Shown here: positions 22,839 through 35,858 of the stretch, piece by piece
Numbering within the stretch: the stretch's first letter is position 1
How the letters are laid out: every line of letters begins with the position of its first letter
Source: Ipomoea triloba
Taxonomy: Eukaryota; Streptophyta; Magnoliopsida; Solanales; Convolvulaceae
Direction of reading: 5' to 3'
Assembly: GCF_003576645.1 (NCBI RefSeq)
Contig: NC_044922.1
Coordinates: 14,239,985 to 14,303,984, forward strand
DNA length: 64,000 nucleotides
Notes under the pieces: model-generated
What the model saw: the letters and a program-made list of their open reading frames with translations, nothing else
Databases searched by the model: none
Told to the model about the DNA's origin: nothing
Made by a program: the position numbers and the translations under genes

Positions 22839-24593
22839 GCATGCTAGAAATTCGTTTTGGGTAGGAGAAGGTAAGTAGAAATCCACTTCGAATCCATGGA
22901 TGATGAAAAAGGAGTTTCGAGGACGAAACTATTTTAAGGGGGGAAGACTGTAACCCCTCGATTTTTCCGACAAAGTTAAGGTTCGAAATTTTTTTTTTTA
23001 AGCTATGACATTTATGAGAGGGTCTCTCGGTGTTCGAAGGAATTTTTTTTTTTGAGACTAGTTATTAATAAGCTGCGATCTACGTACCGGTCACGAACCG
23101 TAAAATTTTAAAGGATGCTTATACAGTTCGAATTTTCTTAGAGGTTAGATTATTAAGTATGATACGGTTAAGCCTGAACTTCTAGTTAGTTCAAGTGAAA
23201 ATTTAAACGGACTGTAAGGGGTAAAATTGTTACGGACCGTGTACCTATATTTCGCGAAATACCGAAAAATTCCCAATTTTAGCAGTTATCGACAGGATTA
23301 TTTTTAGGATAATTTTGGTGTTAGAATTTTCCCGAATTAAGCTATAATCCCCGAACTTTCATCTGATTTAACTCCAAACTGGCAAAGTAAATTTTGTTCT
23401 TCAAGGAGCCACCATAGGGAGTTGACATGCGGCAATCCTAATTACCACATGGTGAATGCAATTAATGCATGTCATAAGAGGTATGGGAATGTTACACTTG
23501 TTCCTTAATCTTCAAGCCAAACTATCCATCATCTCTCTCTCATCCCTCCATAATTTCGAAAATAGCATAAGGAGAAGAAGAAGAGAGAAAAGAGCTTAGT
23601 CTTCCACTTGTGATTAAGAACTCCTAAGCATCTCTTCAACTCAAGTGCTCTAGTATAGGTAAGACTTTAATTTTGTTCGGTTAAATCCTTCCTAGAACTT
23701 AAGTGTAAACTAAAGATGCATGAAAATGTTGTTATTATGGTGATTTTTGTTTAGGATCTTTGGTGAAGGGCTCAAAGGAGGAAATCATCAACTCTTACGG
23801 TTTTTAAAATCTTCTAAATAGGTAAGGAATCCCTTAAGTAGGCTTAGTCACTTGAAGGTGATCAAATGCTAGTAAACTATGTGACTAGGAAATTTTATAT
23901 GAAAATTATGTGTTAAGTTTATGGATCTACAAGTTGGCTCAAAAGTCTATACTTTAAATTTTTGGTAAATTTTGATATGCATGTTCGTAGTTATTTTATG
24001 CATGTATATGTTGTGTTAGGTCCATATATGCTTATATTTGTGAAAATGGTGGAAGATCGGGTCGTTACAACCCCGTTCTTGCGGCCCAAAGTGGCAGAAT
24101 CGGATGGACGCGACAGTGGACGCGTGTCCACCACGCGCCCATTGCGGAAAAATGGTTCGGCGCCTCGGCCGAGAGACCGGACGCGGGCACGGACGCGCGT
24201 CCGTGGGCGTCCAGTTCGACGAGAAATGCCGAACCAGCGGACGCGGCTCGGACGCCTGCGTCCGCCGTGCGTCCGCTGGTGCGGCCAGTCGCGAGTCCGC
24301 GCGACGCGGACTCGTTTTCGACTCGTTTTTGACCGAATTTTTCCCCGGTGTTTTTAATCCCGAGTGTTATGATGTTTTGAAAGCCTACGGGCAACCGGGT
24401 AAATTTTTGAAAGCTCGATATTATTTTTGTGCATTATATTTCTTAACTTGGTGAAAAATTGTGTTTTAAGAAATAATATGACTCTCATTACTTGGATTTT
24501 TATGGTGGAAAATCATTAACCAATATGCGAACTTTGGTAGTACAATTGAACAAGTATGATGATTTTGAGTCATCATGTGAATATACTAATTAT

Positions 24594-24896
24594 TGCGAGG
24601 TTTTGTATGATTAATTCATACTGCAGAGCGAAGTCTATTCGCTGAGTGAAAGAGTTATTGCGAGGTTTTGTATGATTAATTCATACTGCAGAGCGAAGTC
24701 TATTCGCTGAGAGAATAGTGAGATGTCTTTGTATGATTAATTCATACTGCAGAGCGAAGTCTATTCGCTGAGAGAATAGTGAGATGTCTTTGTATGATTA
24801 ATTCATACTGCAGAGCGAAGTCTATTCGCTGAGAGCTTAGTGAGATGTTTTTGTATGATTAATTCATACTGCAGAGCGAAGTCTATTCGCTGAGAG
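24594..24896. repeat. LTR minisatellite, five units
   Basis: Same two-hairpin unit as at 14276-14776, with fewer copies. Confidence 0.95.
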
Positions 24897-25253
24897 GAAA
24901 AAGGAGTTATGAAATTATTGAGTGTTTTTAATATTTATAAAATCTAGTTACCCCGTAACTAAATCGCAGAAAAAAGGGTCGTAAGTCCGGATCAGTAAAG
25001 CATGTGTGGTGAAACTCTCCTTTGAATTAAATGATGAATTCTTGGAAATGGTAGTGTTATGTGCTGATGTCGCTTATATACTATATAGTGTTGCTTCGTT
25101 GTTATTATGATTGCAGGTAGAATGCAACCGTTGGGTAAAGCTTACATTTTCTGAATATTATGTTGTTTTCGAAACCTTTGTTTACTTTCGAGTGACAATG
25201 GATTTCCTTACTTAGCCGTCGTGCTAACTACACTTCATTGTGTCCTTTATCAG

Positions 25254-25724
25254 ATGGAATCTAGTGTGGGCTCCTGGAGCCCAGAGGACTCCGACTCCTC
25301 GGAGTTCGATTTCCCAGTGCTTGACTATGATGATTATTCTCACTACCTTCTTGACGGAGACCCCTACGCCCCGGGCTACGCACCTGATCCGCCTACACTG
25401 ACTTGTACTCCTGAGCCTACTCCCGTTCCTGTCTCACCGGAGGTACCAATTTGGTCCCCCGTCCCCGTTGAGCCGATGTGTCCCTTTGACGCCCTCCAAG
25501 CCAGCTATGGGTTCTACCCCATAGAGATCCTTCCTGGTAGCAACCCCCTCGAGTTTGTGGTCCACTATCCTTACCCGTGGGATCCGAGTCCCCCGGACTA
25601 CCACGACGAGTGGATGATGTACATGAACACGTGTTGGTTTCTGGACCACATCATGTGGTTCGAGGGTGAGTGGCATGTTGTCTGGGGCACTTACACGGGC
25701 CCAGTGTACCACTCGTTAGACTAG
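25254..25724 (+). CDS. LTR-embedded open reading frame, 3' LTR copy
   Basis: Same 156-residue frame as 15135-15605; intact, with a serine and a tryptophan at the two variable positions. See that entry for description. Confidence 0.35.
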   Translation: MESSVGSWSPEDSDSSEFDFPVLDYDDYSHYLLDGDPYAPGYAPDPPTLTCTPEPTPVPVSPEVPIWSPVPVEPMCPFDALQASYGFYPIEILPGSNPLEFVVHYPYPWDPSPPDYHDEWMMYMNTCWFLDHIMWFEGEWHVVWGTYTGPVYHSLD

Positions 25725-26456
25725 GTAGCGTCTAGAGTGGGGAGTCTAGTCAGCTCTTTTGTGTACATATACCTTTTGTAGCAGGTGCTAATTCTAGAAT
25801 GACTGTCCAGGCCGGGTCTAACTCAATTCTTCTTATGGGTTGTACTTTTAAACCTCGGTTCTTTTGGTAGCTCGTTTAGCTACACTTAACCGATGCTATG
25901 GAAATGCATTTGTTTTTTATGGTTATGTTGATATTGTGCAGTATTCTTATCTTTAGCTTGTGCATCTAGATCGAATCCTATCTGAATGTGATCGGGTTCA
26001 GTCTAGGTGTGGCGGTAACTACTCCGATTATTCGGTACAGCCGAATCGGGGTGTTACACACAGATACATTGATTTCTTTTCATCTATAAAGGATGGGCAA
26101 TTGGGCATAAGTCTACATATTTATTTACAGTATACAAGCTACAGAGTGTAGACAGATTGCTTCCATCACATGTAAAACATTAAACAAGCACAAATAGTGA
26201 AACAGATTACTTTCATAATCAAATTTTCATCATCATTTTATGGAATTGCTCATAATTATGGGCTCATGCAATAATCAATCAAAAACAATTACTCATAAAC
26301 CTTATTTCCATAATCAGGATTCATCAACATTTCAGAATTCATCATATTAATGGAAATGCCAAAATATTACTATATTAGGGCAGACAATAGGGACACTAGA
26401 ACAGTAGACTTCCACCATACATTCAAACAATTAATCATTCATTCAATCAAATATTT

Positions 26457-26457
26457 N
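26457..26457. other. second single N, probable unmerged contig junction
   Basis: Bases 26458-28439 repeat 24415-26456. The copies differ by one minisatellite unit (61 bases) and one base, and the repeat includes about 400 bases of non-LTR flank together with the CACAG duplication. Confidence 0.9.
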
Positions 26458-28041
26458 TCGATTATTATTTTTGTGCATTATATTTCTTAACTTGGTGAAA
26501 AATTGTGTTTTAAGAAATAATATGACTCTCATTACTTGGATTTTTATGGTGGAAAATCATTAACCAATATGCGAACTTTGGTAGTACAATTGAACAAGTA
26601 TGATGATTTTGAGTCATCATGTGAATATACTAATTATTGCGAGGTTTTGTATGATTAATTCATACTGCAGAGCGAAGTCTATTCGCTGAGTGAAAGAGTT
26701 ATTGCGAGGTTTTGTATGATTAATTCATACTGCAGAGCGAAGTCTATTCGCTGAGAGAATAGTGAGATGTCTTTGTATGATTAATTCATACTGCAGAGCG
26801 AAGTCTATTCGCTGAGAGCTTAGTGAGATGTTTTTGTATGATTAATTCATACTGCAGAGCGAAGTCTATTCGCTGAGAGGAAAAAGGAGTTATGAAATTA
26901 TTGAGTGTTTTTAATATTTATAAAATCTAGTTACCCCGTAACTAAATCGCAGAAAAAAGGGTCGTAAGTCCGGATCAGTAAAGCATGTGTGGTGAAACTC
27001 TCCTTTGAATTAAATGATGAATTCTTGGAAATGGTAGTGTTATGTGCTGATGTCGCTTATATACTATATAGTGTTGCTTCGTTGTTATTATGATTGCAGG
27101 TAGAATGCAACCGTTGGGTAAAGCTTACATTTTCTGAATATTATGTTGTTTTCGAAACCTTTGTTTACTTTCGAGTGACAATGGATTTCCTTACTTAGCC
27201 GTCGTGCTAACTACACTTCATTGTGTCCTTTATCAGATGGAATCTAGTGTGGGCTCCTGGAGCCCAGAGGACTCCGACTCCTCGGAGTTCGATTTCCCAG
27301 TGCTTGACTATGATGATTATTCTCACTACCTTCTTGACGGAGACCCCTACGCCCCGGGCTACGCACCTGATCCGCCTACACTGACTTGTACTCCTGAGCC
27401 TACTCCCGTTCCTGTCTCACCGGAGGTACCAATTTGGTCCCCCGTCCCCGTTGAGCCGATGTGTCCCTTTGACGCCCTCCAAGCCAGCTATGGGTTCTAC
27501 CCCATAGAGATCCTTCCTGGTAGCAACCCCCTCGAGTTTGTGGTCCACTATCCTTACCCGTGGGATCCGAGTCCCCCGGACTACCACGACGAGTGGATGA
27601 TGTACATGAACACGTGTTGGTTTCTGGACCACATCATGTGGTTCGAGGGTGAGTGGCATGTTGTCTGGGGCACTTACACGGGCCCAGTGTACCACTCGTT
27701 AGACTAGGTAGCGTCTAGAGTGGGGAGTCTAGTCAGCTCTTTTGTGTACATATACCTTTTGTAGCAGGTGCTAATTCTAGAATGACTGTCCAGGCCGGGT
27801 CTAACTCAATTCTTCTTATGGGTTGTACTTTTAAACCTCGGTTCTTTTGGTAGCTCGTTTAGCTACACTTAACCGATGCTATGGAAATGCATTTGTTTTT
27901 TATGGTTATGTTGATATTGTGCAGTATTCTTATCTTTAGCTTGTGCATCTAGATCGAATCCTATCTGAATGTGATCGGGTTCAGTCTAGGTGTGGCGGTA
28001 ACTACTCCGATTATTCGGTACAGCCGAATCGGGGTGTTACA
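26458..28041 (+). repeat. third, partial LTR copy (assembly duplicate)
   Basis: Matches 24415-26058. Holds a four-unit minisatellite (26638-26879) and again the intact 156-codon LTR frame at 27237-27707. Followed by CACAG and the same host flank as after 26058, which argues for an assembly duplicate rather than a second insertion. Confidence 0.9.
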
Positions 28042-29132
28042 CACAGATACATTGATTTCTTTTCATCTATAAAGGATGGGCAATTGGGCATAAGTCTACA
28101 TATTTATTTACAGTATACAAGCTACAGAGTGTAGACAGATTGCTTCCATCACATGTAAAACATTAAACAAGCACAAATAGTGAAACAGATTACTTTCATA
28201 ATCAAATTTTCATCATCATTTTATGGAATTGCTCATAATTATGGGCTCATGCAATAATCAATCAAAAACAATTACTCATAAACCTTATTTCCATAATCAG
28301 GATTCATCAACATTTCAGAATTCATCATATTAATGGAAATGCCAAAATATTACTATATTAGGGCAGACAATAGGGACACTAGAACAGTAGACTTCCACCA
28401 TACATTCAAACAATTAATCATTCATTCAATCAAATATTTTTCACAATTCATCATATATTCATATTAATGGAAATACCCAAACAGTAGGCTTCCATCATAC
28501 ACTCATACTATCATACAGTTAAAATCATATACATAATTACAGATTTAAGGGTCCACTAACCATAAACTTGCACAAATACATCAGAAATTATACAAATTCA
28601 TCACGCATATAGAAAACCCCAAAAATTATGACTCACTTACAAATTAGGGTTCATGAATCATAAATTAAAATCAATCAATACATCATCAAACACGAACTTC
28701 ATGAATCATGAACCTTAGTAGCATGAACATATAATAATAACAATTAAAAAAAAATCTTAGTTTTACTTGCTTTCTCAAAGTTTCCCTCTGAGAACAAGGG
28801 CTTCAAATATCAACAAGCGAACAAGACTTCCACGCGATTGGCTTCCACAATGAGCATTGACCCGCGACTTTGCGAGGAGGCTTCCACCAGTCGACAACAA
28901 CGACTCTATGAGACGTTGAGACGGGAGAGTTCAGACTTCAGAGTATGATTGTATGAGAATTAGAGAAGAAGAGAAATAGAGTCTGGAGTCTGGACTTTGG
29001 AGAGAATCAAAGAAGAAGAGTCAAGAGAGAACTCAGAGAAGAAGAGAGAGAACGAAGAAGTGAGAGAACCAGAACCCTAGCATCGACTGCGCACAAATGA
29101 AAAGAGGGATGAGACCTGGTCTCAAATCGCAA

Positions 29133-29135
<3 letters not shown>

Positions 29136-29212
<77 letters not shown>
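29136..29212. repeat. (TA)n microsatellite
   Basis: About 76 bases of pure TA. Confidence 0.95.
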
Positions 29213-29215
<3 letters not shown>

Positions 29216-29430
29216 TTAGATAAAACGGCATCGTATAGTAACATGCCTACAGAAACCCTAACTAAAGTTCGAATATTCGGCGCGGGTCGGATATGAAAAT
29301 ATTCAATCCCACCCGAATCCCCTTAACTGACGTCGTTTAGTGTAGCGGTTCGGTTATTGCATTCTAGATACGGATCAGATCGGTTCCTCTAGTTTTGGAC
29401 TTCGGGTCGGCCAGGTGTTGCACAACCCTA

Positions 29431-30154
29431 ATCAAATTAGTTGAAATTTAAAACTAGGGACTACATTGACAATTAAAGAATTGAGGGACCAAAATGGTGA
29501 TTTTTCCTTTAATTTATTTCAAGTTATCACTACACCGAATACCAAGTCATTGCCATATCAAAATAATAGCAAACATGGAAGCTTAGTTAGCACCAAATGA
29601 ACGGTAACATGTCGAATAGGTAAAATGATGGCTTAATTTAGCATGTTGTCAGTTTAAAAATTAATAGAGTTTTTTTTTGGTTCTTTAGTTGGGATCTTCA
29701 TTACACTATTTAATCATTTTAAGATGTTTATTTGACCTTTTTCTTTATAAATTTGGAAAAACAATTTGATACGCCAGAGATTAAACTCATTCCACTTAAT
29801 TACAACTTTAAATGGACAAGACAATTTTTTCCTATGCTTTTAATAAGTATAAAGACTAAACTTTACATAGCATTAATGAAACTATGCACATAGCTGTGAA
29901 ATGAAAAAAGATAAGAGTGGACCAATTTATTTACTTTGAAACACATAATACGACTTAGGATGTTCGCAGCACTACAATTTGGTATTCTACAATCTATCAT
30001 GAATTTGTTTATTTATTTATTTTTTAATGCAACAATTTTGATAACACCATAATTGTAATTAAATTTTACAATGCTTCTGTTAGAATTGCAAAGAGCACAA
30101 GTTGTCCTATTATTATTATTATTGTTATTGTTGTTATTGTTATTGTTATTATTA
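29431..30154. other. intergenic, no gene seen
   Basis: Contains 29757-29840, related to 6337-6425, and a (TTA/TTG)n stretch near 30108-30153 against which a Helitron ends. Confidence 0.4.
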
Positions 30155-32560
30155 CTAGTATTTTCGCCCGTGCGTTGCACGGAATGAATTTGTTATAATA
30201 TTTTAAGAATATTTGGATCGAAATACAATTATATAAATTATAGCATTGAATAGTATATAGCGCAATTGATGAAATTGGTTGGATTGATTATGTTTTCTAA
30301 TGTTTTCTTTGCTTGAATTAGAGCAAATAATTGTTCAATTATCCGTGCGATTTACGAATAAATTTTTATATTATTTATTTAGATAATAAAATTAAAGATA
30401 AAATTATTTTTAAAAATCTAATATTGAACATGTACATTTATTTGATTATAAGATCAGTGCAAAAGTATCACTCAATTAATTGAATAATATATGACTTGTT
30501 TGTTTACAATTATCTATAAAAGATCGATATTTATATAACTTAAGTAATTATATTATTACAAAAATAAATATGGAAAAATGAGAAATAATTTAACTTTAAT
30601 TATTACGGGGTATCAAAATAAATTCAATGACCAATATTTAGCTTAATTACCATAATAATTATTTGGCAATTATTATTAGTCAATTACACTAAATTAATGA
30701 TTTTTCGTTAACATGAATGTCAATTCGTATATACAAAAATTATTATTATTATATATTAAATATGTTCAACCTTCTGCAGCGTTCATGCCACACGTGTACT
30801 AATTAATTTGATCAACGACAACTAAAGTTGGTGAGAGGATTGCTCAACCTTCTAGTTAATAAATATTAATTATTATGGAGTAGTATTTATTAATATAATT
30901 AATAATTAATATAATTAATTAATTAATTAATATTTAATTCATATAATTATAATAATATAATTGTCGATTATATTTCCAATGAAATATTAATATATTCATT
31001 TCATTTTTTCTAATATTTTAATTTCCTTTTGAATATATTCATTTCATTTTTTTCTTTTGTAAAAAGAATTATTGATTGGCATTCCTGTTTCCTTCATAAT
31101 TTTTTCCTAATATTTCATTTGTTGGTTACTAATTCTTTTGTAGGGAAAGCTATGCTATATTTCTAGTGAAATATTAATATATTCATTTCATTTTTTTCTA
31201 ATATTTCATTTCCTTTCAAATATATTCATTTCATTTTTCCTTCATAAAAAAGAATTAATATTGATTTTCATTTCTTTTTCCTTCATAATTTTTTCCTAAT
31301 ATTTCATTTGTGGGTTACTAATTTTTTCATATGGAAAGTTGTGTTATATTTCCAGTGAAATATTAATATATTTATTTCGTTTTTTCCTAACATTTCATTT
31401 CATTATAAATATATTCATTTCCATTTTCCTTCATAAAAAAGTTAATATTAATTTCCATTTTTTTTCCTTCATAATTTTTTCCTAATATTTCATTTGGTGG
31501 TTAATAATTTGTTCGTAGAAAAAGTTGTGTTATATTTTCAGTAAAATATTAATATGTTCATTTCGTTTTTCCTAATATTTCATTTCATTTTTTCTTCATA
31601 AAAAGAATTAATATTATTTTACATTTCTTTTTCCTTTATAATTTTTTTATAATCATTCATTTGGTGGTTACTAATTTTTTCGTAGGAAAAAGTTATGTTA
31701 TATTTCTAGTGAAATATTAATATATTCATTTCATTTTTCATAATATTCCATTTTATTTTGAGTATATTCATTTCCTTTTTCCTTCATCAAAAGAATTAAT
31801 ATTGTTTTCCATTCTTTTTTTTCGGATAATTGCCAATTAATTTGCCTGATTCCTTGCCAATTAGTAAGAAAATATTAATAACAGATTCCCGTGTAATATT
31901 TATTTCCTTTTCGTTCATAAAATTTAATGTTAATTTCCATATGATTAAAAAGTAATATAATTATAAAATATAATTGTTGAATATATTTTCAGTGAAAATA
32001 TTAATAAATTTATTTTGTTTGTCCAGTGAATTATGAATATATTCATTTCCTTTTTCCTTCATAAAAGGAATAAATATTCATTTGGTGGTTACTAATTTTT
32101 GCATTGGGGAAGCTATGTTATATTTATAGTGAATTTTTATTATTAATCTCCTTTTTCATTTGGCCTGATTCGTGTGCCAATTAGTAACATTAGTAACATA
32201 ATATTAATAACATATTCTCGTGTGTAATATTTATTTCCTTTTCCATTCATAAAAAGATTTTAATATTCATTTCCATATAATTAATAAGTAATATAATTAT
32301 AAAAATATAATTGCCAATATATTTCCAATGAAATACTAATATATTTATTTTCTTTTTCCTTCATAAATATTAATATGATTAATATAATTATAATAATTTA
32401 ATTGTCGAAATAAATTCATTTCCTTTTTCGTTCAATTTCCAATCAAATATTAATATTAATTTACTTATTCAAATGGCCTAAATTCCGTGCCGTTTAATTT
32501 TTAGTTAATTATTTTTTTAATATTCTTTTTTTTTGAATTATAATTTCACCTCTGAACATG
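30155..32560 (-). mobile_element. Helitron with internal tandem array; right limit uncertain
   Basis: The plus strand begins CTAGTATTTTCGCCCGTGCG then TTGCACGG; read on the minus strand this is a GC hairpin (CCGTGCAACGCACGG) followed by GCGAAAATACTAG and T, the classic plant Helitron 3' end. The 5' TC end to the right could not be placed; 32560 is a guess covering the AT-rich repeats. No helicase code is present. Confidence 0.55.
30970..32400. repeat. degenerate tandem array, period about 170-190 bp
   Basis: The marker word TATATTTCCAGTGAAATATTAATATATTCATTTC (in variants) recurs near 30975, 31155, 31344, 31530, 31700, 31985 and 32320. Each is followed by CCTTCATAAAAAGAATTAATATT-like and TTTGGTGGTTACTAATT-like words. 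The later units are truncated. Confidence 0.8.
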
Positions 32561-32639
32561 GTATGAATAAACGAATAAAATAACTGCATATTCAAAGTAA
32601 TGTAAAATCATAAAATGTTAAGATTTAAATAAATCACAC

Positions 32640-32965
32640 AAATTTATTATAATTACGATTTATTAATAACAATAACAAGTACCATTAATATTATTATTCT
32701 ATATTAATAATTAATAATTACCATTACGATTATGATCAATAACAATTTATTATAATTACGATTTATTACCATAAGAATCAATAACAATTTATTATAATTA
32801 CGATTTATTACCATAAGATTACCATTACCATTTATTACATTACGATTTATTACCATAAGATTACCATTACCATTTATTACAGTAATTTATTACCATAACA
32901 ATTGGGATGACCACATCGATGTCGTAATTTATTACCATAACAATTGGGATGACCACATCGATGTC
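32640..32965. repeat. short tandem repeats, about 40-45 bp units
   Basis: Successive overlapping repeats: ATAATTACGATTTATTACCAT-type words, then TTACCATTACCATTTATTAC twice. Last come two near-identical units of about 42 bp with CAATTGGGATGACCACATCG, at about 32883-32964. Confidence 0.8.
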
Positions 32966-34520
32966 CTTATTTGCTAGTCATTATTTTGAAAATGAAAGAA
33001 ATACAGTAATTTTGGGATTTCAACATACCTTTTATATGATATACTTTGCTTCCTCTTGCCTCCTATAATTGTTGAGCCAAGTACTTTCCACATTATGTTC
33101 ATGTGCTATATTGGTAGTAGTTTAGTTACTAGAATATTATTTATATATTGTTCATAGAATAAAAAAAAAAAGTGTTCATATATTGTGCATTAGTGCTTTA
33201 GATATATTTAAAGAATACAATTTTAGATCCTAATGATAAAGAGTTTGAATCTAAAATAACAGGAATGCTTCCATTGTACATTTATCTTCAATATAGTAAT
33301 TGACACCTTAAACTTTTTCATTCTTCTTGCAATTGTTAGCTCTTCACTTGAATGTCATATGTTCATCATCCACATGTAACCTATTCTTGCAATACTTCTT
33401 ACAACTTTTTCATTCTTCATTCTTCATGCAATAGTTAGAGTATGGCATATGTCCATCATCCAAGTTTGAATATGTACATGCATTGTGGGATATAATATGT
33501 AAAAGCCTTTGATGTAAAAAGCTCCAAAACTTTTTATAATTTTTGGAACTAACAGTATATTGTATTTTTTGTAGGTTTTCATCATACAAAGGTTAAGAAG
33601 ATTTCAATAAGAGGTGGTTACCATTATTGAATACAATATATTAGTAGAATTAAAGAAATAAAATCAAGTTGTAGCTCTGCGTTTCCTCTTACAGACACAA
33701 TGGTAAGTGAGCCCTTAAGTCTCTTCACAATAATTTCGTCTGCCTTCTCTGTTTGAACTTTTTTAAAAGTGAAGATGTTTTGAAATTCAAAGTAGGAGTA
33801 CATTACATTACATACTTTAACAATACAAACTAACTAATTCCATGTTTCTTATTACATATCATTACTGCTATTTAAAAAGATCAGTAAGCTTTACAATGAA
33901 GATACAACTGCAAAAAATATATTGATTCTTAAATAGTTAAAAATACCAAACATTGTGAACTTGGCTGAAATTTAATTATAAAATGAGGAAGTGGTTAACA
34001 ACACATTGTAACTACTAAGAATTTAATCAAATACCTTTACTCCATTACAAATGAACTGTGTTATATGCTTCCTGATGGAGATAGAATTTTCTATTGCTGG
34101 ATACTGATTTATTTCCTTTCCATCAAACACACCTACAAAAAAAAAAAATAAAACCATACTGCACTATGTGTGTGTATATATATTCTTTTTCAGAATGCTA
34201 TTATTTTTCAAGAGAAAGTAAAAGCTTTACCAAATCTGCAGCAAATTTCTAAAGCCTATAAATGGGTGCCTTAACAGACCTTAATCTTCAAACAAATGTC
34301 TTCTTTCTCTTCTTGGATGCTTTCCCAAATATTCTTATGTTGTCAAGTAGAATGCTCTATTTATACTATTACATATATTACAAATATATCACCAAATATA
34401 TCACACCAATTATATCATCAATTATTCAATCACCAATTAATATTACCATATTATATTACCTATTTAACATTTTAATTTAACATCTAACCATAATAGTATT
34501 ATAGGTGAATAAATAAATAA

Positions 34521-34524
<4 letters not shown>
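32966..34524. other. AT-rich intergenic, no gene seen
   Basis: Only short frames of low complexity. No domain, RNA gene or inverted repeat stood out. Confidence 0.4.
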
Positions 34525-34594
<70 letters not shown>

Positions 34595-34620
34595 GGATAG
34601 TTAATAAATCCAATTATTCA

Positions 34621-34682
<62 letters not shown>

Positions 34683-34700
34683 TACTACTACTATTACTAC
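34525..34700. repeat. microsatellite cluster (TA)n, (ATT)n, (ACT)n
   Basis: TA tracts at about 34526-34594, ATT units at 34619-34680, then ACT units. Frames across it are repeat-derived. Confidence 0.95.
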
Positions 34701-34779
34701 TACTACTACTTTGTAGATAATATAAATTAAAAATAAATTATTATGAATTACAAAAATAAGTGTTTTATTTAATGTGTGC

Positions 34780-34783
<4 letters not shown>

Positions 34784-34819
<36 letters not shown>
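34784..34819. repeat. (TA)n microsatellite
   Basis: TA tract; a second one lies at 34947-34975. Confidence 0.95.
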
Positions 34820-34821
<2 letters not shown>

Positions 34822-34943
34822 CACAAAATTATTATAATGCTACCACAATTTTTTTTTTCATTTTGGACAATTGATTTGGACAAGATCAATGTTTGAGATT
34901 TAATCTTAATTTTTACCAAAGAGCTCCTTCACATTTGATCCGT

Positions 34944-34975
<32 letters not shown>

Positions 34976-34977
<2 letters not shown>

Positions 34978-35514
34978 AAGAGGTTCAAGCGAGAAGAAAG
35001 TCGCATGTGAGTAATGAAAATAAATCTCAACCCTAGATAAAAAAAAAAAAAATCGTCACCTACGAACATCAACAATGTGCGTGATCTAGAAGGCACAACA
35101 ATGTGCTCTAGAGGAAGGGACAATGTGCACTGGAAGGTAAAAAATGCGCACTTGAGGCACAAAAATGTCAAACAATTATTGAAAAAATTAAATTTAACAT
35201 AGGATTTTCAACACAAATCATAAACGACCATAAATAATAAACAAGCAAACAATATTCAACTCAAATTAGTAATTAGTGATCAACACTAATTAATCTTTAA
35301 AAAAAAAGTTCGTCATCTACGATTTAAAAAATGCCTTGGAAGGCACAACAATGTGCTATGGAAGTAGGGAAAATATGCACTAAAACTCTGGAAATGCAAA
35401 AATGTGCACTATAAGTAGAAAAATAAGAAATAACTATTGAAAAGACTAAATTTAATGCATGATCTTCAATACAAATCATAAAAAATCACAATATTCAACT
35501 AAAATTAGTAATTT
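34976..35514. repeat. TA-flanked sequence with repeated AATGTGC words
   Basis: Starts right after a TA tract. Words such as GCACAACAATGTGC and ACAATGTGCACTGGAAG recur at 20-35 base spacing, and the second half (35281-35500) is a diverged copy of the first. No coding capacity. Confidence 0.5.
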
Positions 35515-35858
35515 TTATTTAGATTTTAGATTTTAAATTATTGTTAATAATAATAATAATGTAAAATATTTTTATAAATTTTATATTCATATTTTAAGAA
35601 ATAACTAACATATAACTCCAATATATAATGTGTATATATTATTATTATTATTATTATTATTATTGAAGAAAATAAGAAAATATATAGTAGATGCTTGTGC
35701 ATGGTAACAATAATGGAAAAGATAACGTAAGTTATAATGGTAGGGTATGTTTGTCTAATATATTGTAAAGTACAACTTTTATAGCATAATGTACAAAAAA
35801 AACTTAACAAAAAAAATGGACATAAATGAAGGGTATAACCTTCATTCACATTTATTAT

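Larger units (their letters stand above)
12631..26058 (+). mobile_element. Ty3/gypsy chromovirus (Tekay/Del-like), as assembled
   Basis: Complete LTR retrotransposon with TGTAAC...GTTACA termini and a 5-bp target duplication CACAG at 12626-12630 and 26059-26063. Order: 5' LTR, primer site, gag, protease, reverse transcriptase, RNase H, integrase, chromodomain, purine tract, 3' LTR. It sits upstream of the BED-finger code of the hAT transposon. The interior has two nonsense codons and a frameshift. The 3' side appears twice because of assembly breaks at 22596 and 26457; after merging, the element would be about 11.5 kb. LTRs of over 3 kb with a chromodomain resemble the Tekay/Del clade; clade assignment is from memory of the family, not a search. 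Confidence 0.93.
22949..26058 (+). repeat. 3' LTR, complete copy
   Basis: 3110 bp from TGTAAC to GTTACA, followed by the CACAG duplication. Includes the GC-rich block (about 24100-24340), a five-unit minisatellite (24594-24896) and the LTR frame. Confidence 0.93.
26064..29430 (-). mobile_element. 5' part of the hAT transposon upstream of the LTR insertion
   Basis: Continues the hAT element on the far side of the retrotransposon. No coding domain is recognised; it is probably leader and intron. 28042-28439 duplicates 26059-26456. A TA microsatellite lies at 29136-29212. The right end TGCACAACCCTA at 29430, read inward TAGGGTTGTGCAACACC, resembles hAT termini (compare TAGGGGTGAGCAAA at about 62876). 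The left terminus was not found, so the outer limit is an inference. Confidence 0.45.

Noticed and set aside
26458..28041. A second independent LTR insertion
   Set aside because: It carries the same CACAG duplication and the same host flank as the copy ending at 26058, so it is a duplicate of the same locus.
34614..34919. Frame of 101 codons rich in isoleucine and tyrosine
   Set aside because: Translation of ATT and TA microsatellites.
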